DNA from: Planctomycetota bacterium
GTDB lineage: Bacteria > Planctomycetota > Planctomycetia > Pirellulales > Pirellulaceae
Direction: 5' to 3'
Assembly: GCA_024274855.1 (NCBI GenBank)
Contig: JAJSAJ010000066.1
Span: 1-9,073, forward strand
DNA length: 9,073 bases
Under the pieces are notes generated by a model. The model saw only the letters and a list, made by a program, of their open reading frames with translations, did not search any database and was not told where the DNA came from. Positions 1-6,925 of this stretch are shown here, piece by piece. A program made the translations under genes and the position numbers. Within the stretch, counting starts at the first letter, position 1. Each line of letters starts with the position of its first letter.

Positions 1-23
1 CATGGGACAAGCCCATGGGGGTC
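1..23 (-). repeat. Partial repeat copy A: double CCCATGGG hairpin at window edge
   Basis: Reading the minus strand, these 23 bases match 1662-1684 (copy B) with one mismatch and also resemble 6701-6723 (copy C). The core is two self-complementary CCCATGGG octamers separated by 5 nt, which can fold into a hairpin. The outer octamer is cut by the window edge. Beyond base 23 the sequence no longer follows copies B and C, so this copy is truncated or rearranged. Its orientation is opposite to the other two copies. Confidence 0.7.
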
Positions 24-81
24 CTTCGACCAACGCGAGTTCTCCATTTGGCTAAAGTGTAACGATAAATCGGGCGTGTGG

Positions 82-141
82 AAAATCGGGGAAAACTCCG
101 GTGCTAACGCGTTGGCAGACGAAAATCCCGTGAACGACTAC
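82..141 (-). repeat. 60-bp intergenic repeat module, inverted relative to 1733-1792
   Basis: These 60 bases match the reverse complement of 1733-1792 at 55 of 60 positions. They contain a GGTGCTAACGCG core and a shared end GTGAACGACTAC. Just upstream, at 64-74, GATAAATCGGG looks like a small duplication of the module's own start. The module lies directly upstream of the PP2C gene and its partner lies downstream, so the gene sits between inverted copies. Such short intergenic modules are typically dispersed non-coding repeats; any function is unknown. Confidence 0.75.
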
Positions 142-176
142 CAGACTTCCTTAACATCAACCGAGTAGAACATGCC

Positions 177-1592
177 ATGGCTGAAACACCTGCCGGCGCG
201 GACCACATCGATGTCGTGATTGCCGAGGACAGTCGCATTCAGGCGAAAATCCTGAAGAAACATCTTGAAAATGCCGGATACAACGTACGTGTCGGCCCAG
301 ACGGCGCAGCCGCATTGACTCTGATCCAACAGCAACCACCGACGATCATCATTTCCGATATCGAGATGCCGGAGATGAACGGATACGAGTTGTGCCGGGC
401 CGTCAAGAGCGACCCGGAATTACGACGAATCCCGTTGATCTTGCTGTCGACGCTCTCAGCTCCCGAAGATATCATACTCGGCCTGCAGGCTGGAGCTGAC
501 AATTATGTCACCAAACCGTACGATGCCACCTATCTCCTCTCGCGCATCCAGTCGCTTCTACATACACCATTGGGCGATGACACGGCCGAAGGTCCAGCAC
601 TGGAAGTCACGCTAGCGGGCAAACGGCACGCCGTTCGCTCCGGCCGTCAACAGGTGCTAAATCTGTTGATTTCGACGTTTGAAAACGCTGTTGAAAAGAA
701 CAGTGAACTGATCCGCGTAAACCAGCAGCTGACCGTTGCCAGAGATCAAATGGCGCTCCAGAATCAGCAACTTAGCCAGCTTAATGAACAGCTGGAATCA
801 GCCAATACTCGCATGTCGCGAGCCTTGGAGGCCGCCGCGAAAGTCCAGCATGCTCTTCTGCCAAGTGCCACACCATCGGCCCAAGGTGTCAACTTGTCGT
901 GGCGATACATGCCGTGCGATGAACTGGCAGGAGATTTTTTGAATCTATTCCCGCTCGACGACACGCACCTTGCTTTGTTTGTCGTTGACGTGAGCGGTCA
1001 TGGCGTCGCTTCCTCACTGCTGGCAGTCACAATCGGCCGAGTGCTTACTCCTCACGTCTCCGCTTCGTCTCTGCTCATCCGCCAAACCGATCCAGACCAA
1101 CCACCAACGATCACCCACCCCAATGAAGTCATTGCCGAACTAAACAAGCGATTCCCCATGGAAGAACAAGGAGGACTGTATTTCACGATCGCCTATGGAG
1201 TCCTTGATCTGCAATCACACGTATTTCGATTCGCTTCGGGCGGCCACACACCATTGGTCTTATTGTCGGCAAACGGTGACGTGAGCCGCATTGACGCGGA
1301 TGGTATGGCTATTGGCTGGATGGATGATATTGAGTTCGAAGAAGTGCCCATTCAACTCAGCCCAGGCGACCGCTTGTTCTTGTATTCTGATGGCGTTCCC
1401 GAAGCAATGGACCCCGACCTGAATGAGTACACCGACCAGCGCATGCTGGACCACATCGTTGAGACCCACAAGAACTCTCTGGATGAATCCGTCGGCGGAC
1501 TACTTGAATCAGTCCAGCAGTGGTGTAACCCGTCGGGCCCCAAAGACGACGTTTCGATCCTGGCTTTCGAAATCCGCAAAGAGACCACATGA
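177..1592 (+). CDS. Response regulator with receiver, coiled coil and PP2C (RsbU/SpoIIE-type) phosphatase domain
   Basis: This 471-residue cytosolic protein is a two-component output regulator. Residues 12-130 form a CheY-like receiver: acidic pair E17/D18, phosphoacceptor D61 in SDIEMPEMNG, Ser/Thr at 91-92 and K113 in TKPY. Residues about 160-225 are Gln/Glu/Leu-rich and predicted coiled coil. Residues about 235-468 are a SpoIIE/RsbU PP2C domain with metal-binding acids D253 (AGDF), D271 (DVSGHG), D405 (YSDGVPEA) and D457/D458 (GPKDDVS). In this family phosphorylation of the receiver controls dephosphorylation of a STAS-type anti-sigma antagonist. No STAS or anti-sigma gene is present in the window, so the target is unknown. 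The start is the ATG at 177; only a weak GAG lies upstream. It stands alone, converges on the che genes and is flanked by inverted repeat modules. I infer it may be an output of the neighbouring CheA pathway. Confidence 0.95.
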   Translation: MAETPAGADHIDVVIAEDSRIQAKILKKHLENAGYNVRVGPDGAAALTLIQQQPPTIIISDIEMPEMNGYELCRAVKSDPELRRIPLILLSTLSAPEDIILGLQAGADNYVTKPYDATYLLSRIQSLLHTPLGDDTAEGPALEVTLAGKRHAVRSGRQQVLNLLISTFENAVEKNSELIRVNQQLTVARDQMALQNQQLSQLNEQLESANTRMSRALEAAAKVQHALLPSATPSAQGVNLSWRYMPCDELAGDFLNLFPLDDTHLALFVVDVSGHGVASSLLAVTIGRVLTPHVSASSLLIRQTDPDQPPTITHPNEVIAELNKRFPMEEQGGLYFTIAYGVLDLQSHVFRFASGGHTPLVLLSANGDVSRIDADGMAIGWMDDIEFEEVPIQLSPGDRLFLYSDGVPEAMDPDLNEYTDQRMLDHIVETHKNSLDESVGGLLESVQQWCNPSGPKDDVSILAFEIRKETT

Positions 1593-1618
1593 CCTGTCCA
1601 ATCGCCGTTACTCGCTAC

Positions 1619-1720
1619 TTAGGATTCGCCAATCAATAACTGACGCACTTTTCCGCGTACAGACCCCCATGGGCTCGTCCCATGGGTGAATCAGTCTCGC
1701 AGCTAAGGAGGATCGCCGCA
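1619..1720 (+). repeat. 102-bp dispersed repeat, copy B
   Basis: This segment is identical to 6658-6759 at 98 of 102 positions, in the same orientation. It starts TTAGGATTCGCCAATC, carries the double CCCATGGG hairpin at 1666-1686 (5-nt loop CTCGT) and ends with AAGGAGGATCGCCGCA. It begins 26 bp after the PP2C gene stop. The hairpin could end transcription of that gene, but no T-run follows it, so that role is only possible. The match to copy C stops sharply at both ends. Confidence 0.85.
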
Positions 1721-1732
1721 CGAACGTCCTCC

Positions 1733-1792
1733 GTAGTCGTTCACGGGGTTTTCGTCTGCCAGCGCGTTAGCACCGGAGCGTTCCCCGATTTA
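1733..1792 (+). repeat. 60-bp intergenic repeat module, partner of 82-141
   Basis: The reverse complement of this segment matches 82-141 at 55 of 60 bases. It follows repeat copy B after 12 bp. Upstream of the PP2C gene the same two modules (hairpin and GCTAACGCG module) occur in the opposite relative order, so they seem to move or be lost independently. Copy C lacks this module. Confidence 0.75.
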
Positions 1793-1793
1793 T

Positions 1794-1905
1794 CATTAGT
1801 CATTTGATATTACTCATTTATCATCGAGAGAGGCAGCGCAGCGGGGTCATACTCTTTCCACTGAAAAATGATAAGTGACAAATGAAAAATGACAAATGAC
1901 AAATG
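1794..1905. repeat. AT-rich imperfect inverted repeat with ACAAATG tandem motif
   Basis: The left arm (1794-1824) and the right arm (1868-1905) are imperfect reverse complements built from ATCATTT/AAATGAT-like words. The right arm contains tandem copies of ACAAATG, partly spaced by AAA. The arms could form a long interrupted stem around a GC-rich loop of about 43 nt. It lies between two convergent genes. No coding potential is seen. A role in transcription end formation is possible but not shown. Confidence 0.5.
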
Positions 1906-1947
1906 CCCCTCCACGCACTCTCGCCGTGAACGGTTACCGCCCTCCCA

Positions 1948-1975
1948 TGCTGACAACCGCCCTTCGACGTCAGCA
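1948..1975 (-). terminator. Small stem-loop downstream of cheR (weak terminator candidate)
   Basis: TGCTGAC and GTCAGCA form a perfect 7-bp stem with a 14-nt loop, 29 nt past the cheR stop codon. No U-tract follows on the minus strand, so a classic intrinsic terminator is not supported. A GGCGGT word recurs three times on the minus strand around this stem-loop. The rest of 1593-2004 outside the listed repeats shows nothing recognisable. Confidence 0.25.
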
Positions 1976-2004
1976 ACCGCCAGCCATTTTCGGGGCATGC
2001 GCTT

Positions 2005-2817
2005 TCAATGGATCTGATAGTAGCTGTAGTCCTTGTAGCGCACGTGAGTGAACGAACTATCCAAGTGAATTGTCGTTTCGGCACCGCCCAGGAACAGATA
2101 ACCGTCCGATTTCAACTGCTGTCGCACGTTTTGCATGATCTGCTTCTTTGCTTCTGGTTTGAAATAGACCATGACATTGCGCAATAGAATAATATCCATT
2201 TTCGGCAGCGGAGGCCAACCGGCGACAAGATTGAGCGTCCGAAACTCAACCATCTCTCGAATCTCATTTACTATCTGCCATTTTGTTCCACGCGGACGAA
2301 AGTACTTCCGCTTGTACTCGCTCGACAAGCCGCGATCGATTTCCAGCGAGTTGTATCGCCCTTCGCGTGCCTGTTGCAATGCCAGATGCGACAGATCACT
2401 GCCCAGAATGCGGATGTTCCAGCTTCCGTATTCCGCGAAACACTGGCGAACCAACATGGCAATGCTGTACGGCTCCTGGCCCGTGGAACAAGCGGCACTC
2501 CAAATCGACAGCTGGCGAATCGATGCGCGCCGTCGAAACAGATCGGGTAACACAACTTCTCGCAGTGCTTCGAACGGCACGGCATCACGAAAGAAAAAGG
2601 TTTCGTTGGTTGTCATGGCATCGACCACGTCACGAACCAGACGACCATTCGGAAGTTGTTGCATTTGGACAACCAGCTGATCGATCGACGCAAGTCCGTG
2701 GCTTCGGGCAATCGGTGTCAGCCGTGCCTCGACAAGATATTGTTTGCCGGCATCCAGCGAAATTGCCGTTTGGTCAAGCAGCAGTTTCCGAATAAATTCA
2801 AAGCTATTTCGATTCAT
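2005..2817 (-). CDS. cheR: CheR chemoreceptor glutamate methyltransferase
   Basis: The product (270 residues) transfers methyl groups from S-adenosylmethionine to glutamates on the receptor's cytoplasmic helices, giving adaptation. An N-terminal helical CheR_N region spans residues 1-60. The SAM-dependent methyltransferase domain follows, with NETFFFR (71-77), the SAM-binding stretch SAACSTGQEPYS (107-118), SDL (140-142) and RNVMVYF (213-219). Length is typical of a minimal CheR, with no TPR extension. I chose the ATG at 2817, which overlaps the cheB TGA as ATGA and implies translational coupling. An in-frame ATG at 2841 would add 8 residues; the still longer frame to 2931 only reads across the end of cheB. 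It is the last gene of the mcp-cheB-cheR group. Confidence 0.95.
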   Translation of the reverse strand: MNRNSFEFIRKLLLDQTAISLDAGKQYLVEARLTPIARSHGLASIDQLVVQMQQLPNGRLVRDVVDAMTTNETFFFRDAVPFEALREVVLPDLFRRRASIRQLSIWSAACSTGQEPYSIAMLVRQCFAEYGSWNIRILGSDLSHLALQQAREGRYNSLEIDRGLSSEYKRKYFRPRGTKWQIVNEIREMVEFRTLNLVAGWPPLPKMDIILLRNVMVYFKPEAKKQIMQNVRQQLKSDGYLFLGGAETTIHLDSSFTHVRYKDYSYYQIH

Positions 2818-4301
2818 GGAGCTCGTCGCCGTTTTCTCCATGTGCAAAGTTTGATTGCTTTGCCCAGTTGCTGCAAAGGCAACACTTTGTCGGCCAGACC
2901 TGCGTTCGCCACGTGCCCCGGCATTCCCCACACGACGCTGGTCGCTTCATCTTGGACGAACACCTGGCCGCCCGCCTGCGCAATCCGCTGACAGCCATTC
3001 AGCCCATCCTTGCCCATGCCGGTCAACACAACAGCCAATACCCCGGCTTGGCACACAGACGCCGCGGATCGGAATAGCACATCGACTGACGGTCGGCAAG
3101 AATTCTCAGGTGGATCCTGATTCAATACAAGAGACAGTTCGTTACCGCGCCGAGTCACCACCGCGTGATGGTCTCCGGGGGCGATGATAATCTCACCCGG
3201 AGTGAGCGGTTGGCCCGAGGTCCCCTCATGGACGTTCAGTTTCCCATTGCCGGCAAGACGCTCGGCCAAACGCCGTGTAAAAACCGGTGGCATGTGCTGG
3301 ACAATGACAACCGGGACGGGACAATCGGCGGCAAAAGAAGGCAGCAATCGAGCCAATGCCGCGGGGCCCCCAGTCGACACGCCAATCAAGACAATTTCGA
3401 TCGGCAGCGATTCATTTTTCTTCGGACGTTCCGGTTTCGGTCTCGAGGAGACACCTGTCGCACGGCCCGCAGGCTTTTCTCTGGGCACAAACTGCTTGAT
3501 TTTCGGAATCAGCTCTTCGCGAATCCGCTGGGCAACGGCGTTGAAGCTACTCAGGTTTGTCGGCTTGGACACATAGTCATTGGCGCCGAGCAGCATGGCA
3601 TCAAGCGTGGCGGCAGCCCCTCGCTCCGTCAACGCGCTGAACATGATGACGGGCAAACGGGGATGCGTCTGGCGCAACGCCTTGAGTGTCTCGAAACCAT
3701 CCATGTTCGGCATTTCAATATCCAACAGAATTACATCGGGAGTATCCTGCCGTACTTTGTCCAGGGCGATGCGGCAATCGGCCGCGGTCCCAATGACTTG
3801 CAACTGGGGATCCTCGTCCAAGATGTTCGCAAGTGTGCGCCGGATGACCACGGAGTCGTCAACAATTAGAACACGCTGTATCGGACCCTGCTTTGGCGCC
3901 GCAGTAGACGGACTTGGCCCAGTTCGAGAAGACGCGACAGAGACGCCAAGACCTTGCAGAGTGTCGATCAGTTGCTGTTTGGTGAACGGCTTGACAACAT
4001 ACTCGTTGGCGCCAGCTCCCAGAGCCATGGCCACTTTTTCCGGGTCCGACTCGACACTGATCATCAGCAGTAACAGTTCGCGAAACCGAACATCGGATCG
4101 AACCGCTTGGATGAACTCAATTCCATCCAACACAGGCATGTTCCAATTCACGGTGACAAGGTCCGGTTTCCCAAGCTGTTTCAGACATACTAGTGCTTCT
4201 CGACCATTGCATGCCTCGGTTGTCTCAAAACCCAATTCGCGCAGCATTCGACACAGAATACTGCGACTGGGTTTAGAGTCATCGACCACAAGTGCGCGCA
4301 C
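2814..4301 (-). CDS. cheB: CheB-type protein-glutamate methylesterase with two receiver domains
   Basis: The product (495 residues from GTG) removes methyl groups from, or deamidates, the receptor. Receiver 1 (1-120) has D7/D8 and K104, but Asn52 replaces the phosphoacceptor Asp (VNWNMPVLDG). Receiver 2 (141-268) is complete, with D148/D149, D194 in LLDIEMPNMDG and K246. A Pro/Lys-rich linker (272-298) leads to the CheB catalytic domain (about 300-485), with the triad Ser309 (GVSTGG), His336 (VQHMP) and Asp432 (GMGKDG). Canonical CheB has one receiver and about 350 residues, so the extra N-terminal receiver is the notable difference. The GTG at 4301 is chosen because GGAGG lies 5 nt upstream and the protein then begins VRALVVDDS at the first receiver strand; the ATG at 4391 lies inside mcp. 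It starts 19 bp after mcp and overlaps cheR. Confidence 0.93.
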   Translation of the reverse strand: MRALVVDDSKPSRSILCRMLRELGFETTEACNGREALVCLKQLGKPDLVTVNWNMPVLDGIEFIQAVRSDVRFRELLLLMISVESDPEKVAMALGAGANEYVVKPFTKQQLIDTLQGLGVSVASSRTGPSPSTAAPKQGPIQRVLIVDDSVVIRRTLANILDEDPQLQVIGTAADCRIALDKVRQDTPDVILLDIEMPNMDGFETLKALRQTHPRLPVIMFSALTERGAAATLDAMLLGANDYVSKPTNLSSFNAVAQRIREELIPKIKQFVPREKPAGRATGVSSRPKPERPKKNESLPIEIVLIGVSTGGPAALARLLPSFAADCPVPVVIVQHMPPVFTRRLAERLAGNGKLNVHEGTSGQPLTPGEIIIAPGDHHAVVTRRGNELSLVLNQDPPENSCRPSVDVLFRSAASVCQAGVLAVVLTGMGKDGLNGCQRIAQAGGQVFVQDEATSVVWGMPGHVANAGLADKVLPLQQLGKAIKLCTWRKRRRAP

Positions 4302-4306
4302 GGGAA

Positions 4307-4311
4307 CCTCC
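4307..4311 (-). promoter_or_regulatory. Ribosome binding site deciding the cheB GTG start
   Basis: On the minus strand GGAGG lies between the mcp TAA and a GTG, with 5 nt spacing to that GTG. This is a strong Shine-Dalgarno match and supports the GTG at 4301 as the cheB start. No comparably good site precedes the mcp or PP2C gene starts. Confidence 0.8.
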
Positions 4312-4320
4312 GTACCGATC

Positions 4321-6519
4321 TTAGTGGTGCTTGTATTGATCAACAAGCTGTTGCAAATTCGCAGCCATGCGAGCCAGCTCGCTGGCTGCAATCAACGTAT
4401 TGCCGGCTCCTTCGGCAGTCCCCTGAGCTGCTTCGGCCACTTGTGTGATATTCTGGGCAATTTCCGTGCTTCCAGTCGCCGCTTCGGCCACGTTTCGACT
4501 GATCTCAGCAGTTGTCGCCGTCTGTTCCTCAACAGCACTAGCAATCGTATTTTGCAAATCGCTGATTTTCTGGATTACGGAACTGATCTCACCAATTGCC
4601 GCGACCGCCGTTTGCGTATTGTCTTGAATCACTTTAACTCTACGGCCGATACTCTCCGTAGCCTTGGCTGTCTCATGTGCCAGCTCTTTTACCTCGTTAG
4701 CAACAACCGCGAACCCCTTGCCCGCTTCACCCGCACGGGCCGCTTCAATCGTAGCGTTCAGAGCTAACAGGTTCGTTTGCTCCGCAATCTGCTTGATCAC
4801 CTTGACCACCTCTCCGATCTCGGCGCTGCTGTCCCCAAGCTGATTGATTCGATCATTCGCATTGATTGCCGATTGGACGGCAACGGTGGCCATTTCGGCA
4901 ACATCACTTGCACTTTCCGCGATTTCTCGGATACTCGCACTCAAGTTATCGACCCCCGAGGCCACCGTCTGAGCACTGGCACTCACTTGCTCGGCAGCCG
5001 ACGACACGACATTGGCCTGCGCCGTTGTTTGCTCGGCGTTGGCACTCAGCGTTTCGCTAACCGACGATAATTCCTCCGAGGCACTGGCAATCGTCTCGGT
5101 GTTGTCCGCGATACCGGTGACCAACACCGTTTGGCGACTTGCCTCACGCAAAAACCGCTGCGAGAAAAGATAGGAAACCCACAGAACCAAAACAACAGAA
5201 ATGCCAAAGACGATGATGGCAACCAAACCGATTGCCTTGATCGGTTCGTGAATCTCCTCCATGTCTACTTCCGCGACAACAGCCCATGTCACATCTTTCG
5301 AGCCGACTCGGCCATCATTGAAAATCGTCACCGGTTGCCAGGAACTCAGTACGGGCGTGTTCCGATAATCAATGATTGCCTGAGTGCCCGACAACCCTTT
5401 GTCGAAAACCGTCCGAGTCGCTTCCGAATCGACCTCGCACTTTGGATTGATAATGGTCGTCTTGACACCAAGCTCGTCGACGAAACGCGAGTTGCTGCGA
5501 AACAGTTTGTCAGGGCCGACCAGATACGATTCGCCGGTTTGTCCAAGCCCGACAGTCGATTTCATGATCTCGTCAATCCGTTGAATCGGCATCTGAAAAA
5601 TCACGACGCCAATCTTCTTCTGTCCATCAAAAATAGGCGAAGCGATAAAGCTGGCTGGCTGTCCATACGACGGCACGTAGGATTCGTAGTCGACGAACGC
5701 CACATCGTCCTTCCATGTTGCCGCGGCCGCCTGCTGAAAGAGACGGCCAAGATTTGTCATCGCATAGGGCCCTTCCCTTAATGACGTTCCGAAATCAACC
5801 TCTTTCATGACGGTGTAAACAATCTGCCCCGTGTCAACATCAACAAGAAAGATGTCATAGAACCCATAACGTTGCTGGAAGGATCGAATGGGAGGGTGAA
5901 ACTTCGCATGCAGTTGGCTGTAGAGGGATTGATCACCCGCACGATTCAATAGACTCCTAGCGCCCGCTGGATTGGAATTCTTCCGGATATACCAGTATTG
6001 CAGATAGACGGTAAGATCGTTCAGCGGCTCAACCAATGGCCTGATATCAAGCTGCTTTCCATTATTTTTCTCGGCAAACGCTCGAGCAAACTCATTCGCA
6101 TAGAACGATCGCAACTGAGCGCGCATGGCCGTCACGGACTCTGCCTTGTCTTGTGATGTTTTCGATTCAGGCTTCCCTTGTTTGTCATTCAGACCTTTCT
6201 CGAAGACTCTCGGCACGGCATCACGCATCTCTCGCATGGCCTCAACGATCATGATGCTTTCCGAAGCAGTTAACAAGTGGTTCTTGATCGTGTGAAAGTA
6301 GCTTTCAATCTGATGAGACTTGATTGTGCAAACGGTCTCAAGTTCATTGGCCTGATGACGCATTAGTGATTTGGACGAAATGTAGTACATCGTTCCGCCC
6401 AGCACGGCCAGAGGTAGCAACGAAATGGCTAACAGAGCCAGCAATAATCGATTGGCAATCGTTGTCTGTGTGAACCGTACAAAACGTGAACGTAGCGATG
6501 GGGCCGTGATTTCAGTCAT
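4321..6519 (-). CDS. Methyl-accepting chemotaxis protein with large Cache-like sensor domain, no obvious HAMP
   Basis: The product (732 residues) is a membrane chemoreceptor that sets CheA activity through CheW. TM1 spans about residues 25-47 and TM2 about 429-453. The roughly 380-residue segment between them should be periplasmic: a helical, charged first part, then a dCache-like part with segments such as [19 protein letters not shown]. The ligand cannot be told. After TM2 the chain runs almost directly into the coiled-coil signalling domain (about 465-732), where a HAMP domain would be expected and I do not recognise one. The hairpin tip, with [19 protein letters not shown] (about 580-598), is the conserved CheA/CheW contact site. 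It ends QYKHH with no NWETF-like pentapeptide for CheR/CheB docking. The upstream Shine-Dalgarno is weak. It is first in a tight mcp-cheB-cheR group. Confidence 0.95.
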   Translation of the reverse strand: MTEITAPSLRSRFVRFTQTTIANRLLLALLAISLLPLAVLGGTMYYISSKSLMRHQANELETVCTIKSHQIESYFHTIKNHLLTASESIMIVEAMREMRDAVPRVFEKGLNDKQGKPESKTSQDKAESVTAMRAQLRSFYANEFARAFAEKNNGKQLDIRPLVEPLNDLTVYLQYWYIRKNSNPAGARSLLNRAGDQSLYSQLHAKFHPPIRSFQQRYGFYDIFLVDVDTGQIVYTVMKEVDFGTSLREGPYAMTNLGRLFQQAAAATWKDDVAFVDYESYVPSYGQPASFIASPIFDGQKKIGVVIFQMPIQRIDEIMKSTVGLGQTGESYLVGPDKLFRSNSRFVDELGVKTTIINPKCEVDSEATRTVFDKGLSGTQAIIDYRNTPVLSSWQPVTIFNDGRVGSKDVTWAVVAEVDMEEIHEPIKAIGLVAIIVFGISVVLVLWVSYLFSQRFLREASRQTVLVTGIADNTETIASASEELSSVSETLSANAEQTTAQANVVSSAAEQVSASAQTVASGVDNLSASIREIAESASDVAEMATVAVQSAINANDRINQLGDSSAEIGEVVKVIKQIAEQTNLLALNATIEAARAGEAGKGFAVVANEVKELAHETAKATESIGRRVKVIQDNTQTAVAAIGEISSVIQKISDLQNTIASAVEEQTATTAEISRNVAEAATGSTEIAQNITQVAEAAQGTAEGAGNTLIAASELARMAANLQQLVDQYKHH

Positions 6520-6557
6520 GGTTAGTCAATCCAGGCAATAAGAACACTTCACACAGA

Positions 6558-6570
6558 GCGGCAGAGCCGC
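6558..6570 (-). other. Short GC hairpin in the mcp leader
   Basis: GCGGC and GCCGC form a 5-bp stem with a 3-nt loop about 40 nt upstream of the mcp start. It would sit in the 5' leader if transcription begins upstream. No clear -35/-10 promoter or sigma-54 signature could be assigned in 6520-6657, which is otherwise featureless. Confidence 0.25.
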
Positions 6571-6657
6571 AACCAAATCCAAGTTACCGCTCGGGGCCCC
6601 AATGGCCCGCCTCCCGTTGGTTGCTCGCACTTTGTTAAAACGTAACGATCTTTGAAG

Positions 6658-6759
6658 TTAGGATTCGCCAATCAATAACTGTCGCACTCTTCCGCGTACA
6701 GACCCCCATGGGCTTGCCCCATGGGTGAATCAGTCTCGCAGCTAAGGAGGATCGCCGCA
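6658..6759 (+). repeat. 102-bp dispersed repeat, copy C
   Basis: This copy has 4 mismatches in 102 bp with 1619-1720 and the same orientation. The double CCCATGGG hairpin is at 6705-6725 with loop CTTGC. The 3' part carries AAGGAGG (6744-6750) followed 8 nt later by an ATG, but only a five-codon frame opens there. Unlike copy B, no GCTAACGCG module follows. It lies between cheW and mcp, inside what would otherwise be a continuous che operon. Confidence 0.85.
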
Positions 6760-6796
6760 TGGACGCCCCCCAGTAAACGCGACAACAATTGATCCG

Positions 6797-6836
6797 CCGG
6801 TCCTTAGTAATACAGCTGAGCACTTAAGGAGTCCGG
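6797..6836. repeat. 40-bp imperfect palindrome centred on CAGCTG
   Basis: The segment begins and ends with CCGG, has TCCTTAG and CTTAAGGA arms with a one-base bulge, and is centred near CAGCTG (6813-6818). It lies between repeat copy C and the large hairpin next to cheW. It has no coding potential. It may be a remnant of a mobile element end or a protein-binding palindrome; neither is shown. Confidence 0.4.
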
Positions 6837-6915
6837 ATGCTTGTCCTTACCCACATCTGTCCGCCGGGCCTGTCCCGGTGGAAGCAATGAAGATGTGGGC
6901 AAACACAAGGGTCGG
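6833..6915 (-). terminator. Long structured hairpin just downstream of cheW (terminator-like or mobile-element palindrome)
   Basis: A perfect 9-bp stem, CCCACATCT (6850-6858) with AGATGTGGG (6891-6899), encloses a second stem, CCGCCGGG (6861-6868) with CCCGGTGG (6874-6881), that has one G-T wobble and a 5-nt loop. Outside the main stem, CTTGT (6840-6844) pairs with ACAAG (6905-6909) across a 5x5 internal loop. The structure starts about 10 nt after the cheW stop. No U-tract follows on the minus strand, so it could be a transcript 3' end, an mRNA-stabilising structure or an inserted palindromic element. Confidence 0.5.
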
Positions 6916-6925
6916 ATGTCGTCGA

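Noticed and set aside
1868..1905. CRISPR-like array from repeated ACAAATG words
   Set aside because: The words are only about 7 bp, adjacent or nearly so, with no unique spacers of uniform length and no cas gene.
2818..2931. Longer cheR starts at 2931 or 2841
   Set aside because: The region to 2931 overlaps the conserved cheB C-terminus and reads as non-homologous sequence. The ATG at 2841 is possible but the ATGA overlap at 2814-2817 is the more usual arrangement.
4302..4391. ATG at 4391 as cheB start
   Set aside because: The extra 30 residues lie inside the mcp 3' end and precede the first receiver strand; the GTG at 4301 has GGAGG at 5 nt spacing.
3580..4767. 395-codon plus-strand open frame opposite cheB and mcp
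   Set aside because: It is antisense to two genes with intact catalytic and structural motifs. Its product is rich in Ser, Arg and Cys with no recognisable domain, as expected of a shadow frame.
6759..6776. Five-codon frame MDAPQ after the repeat's AAGGAGG
   Set aside because: It is too short and absent from copy B, so it is not supported as a leader peptide or gene.
6635..6823. 62-codon minus-strand open frame in the mcp-cheW spacer
   Set aside because: It lies across repeat copy C and its palindromic hairpin, and no domain can be recognised in its product.
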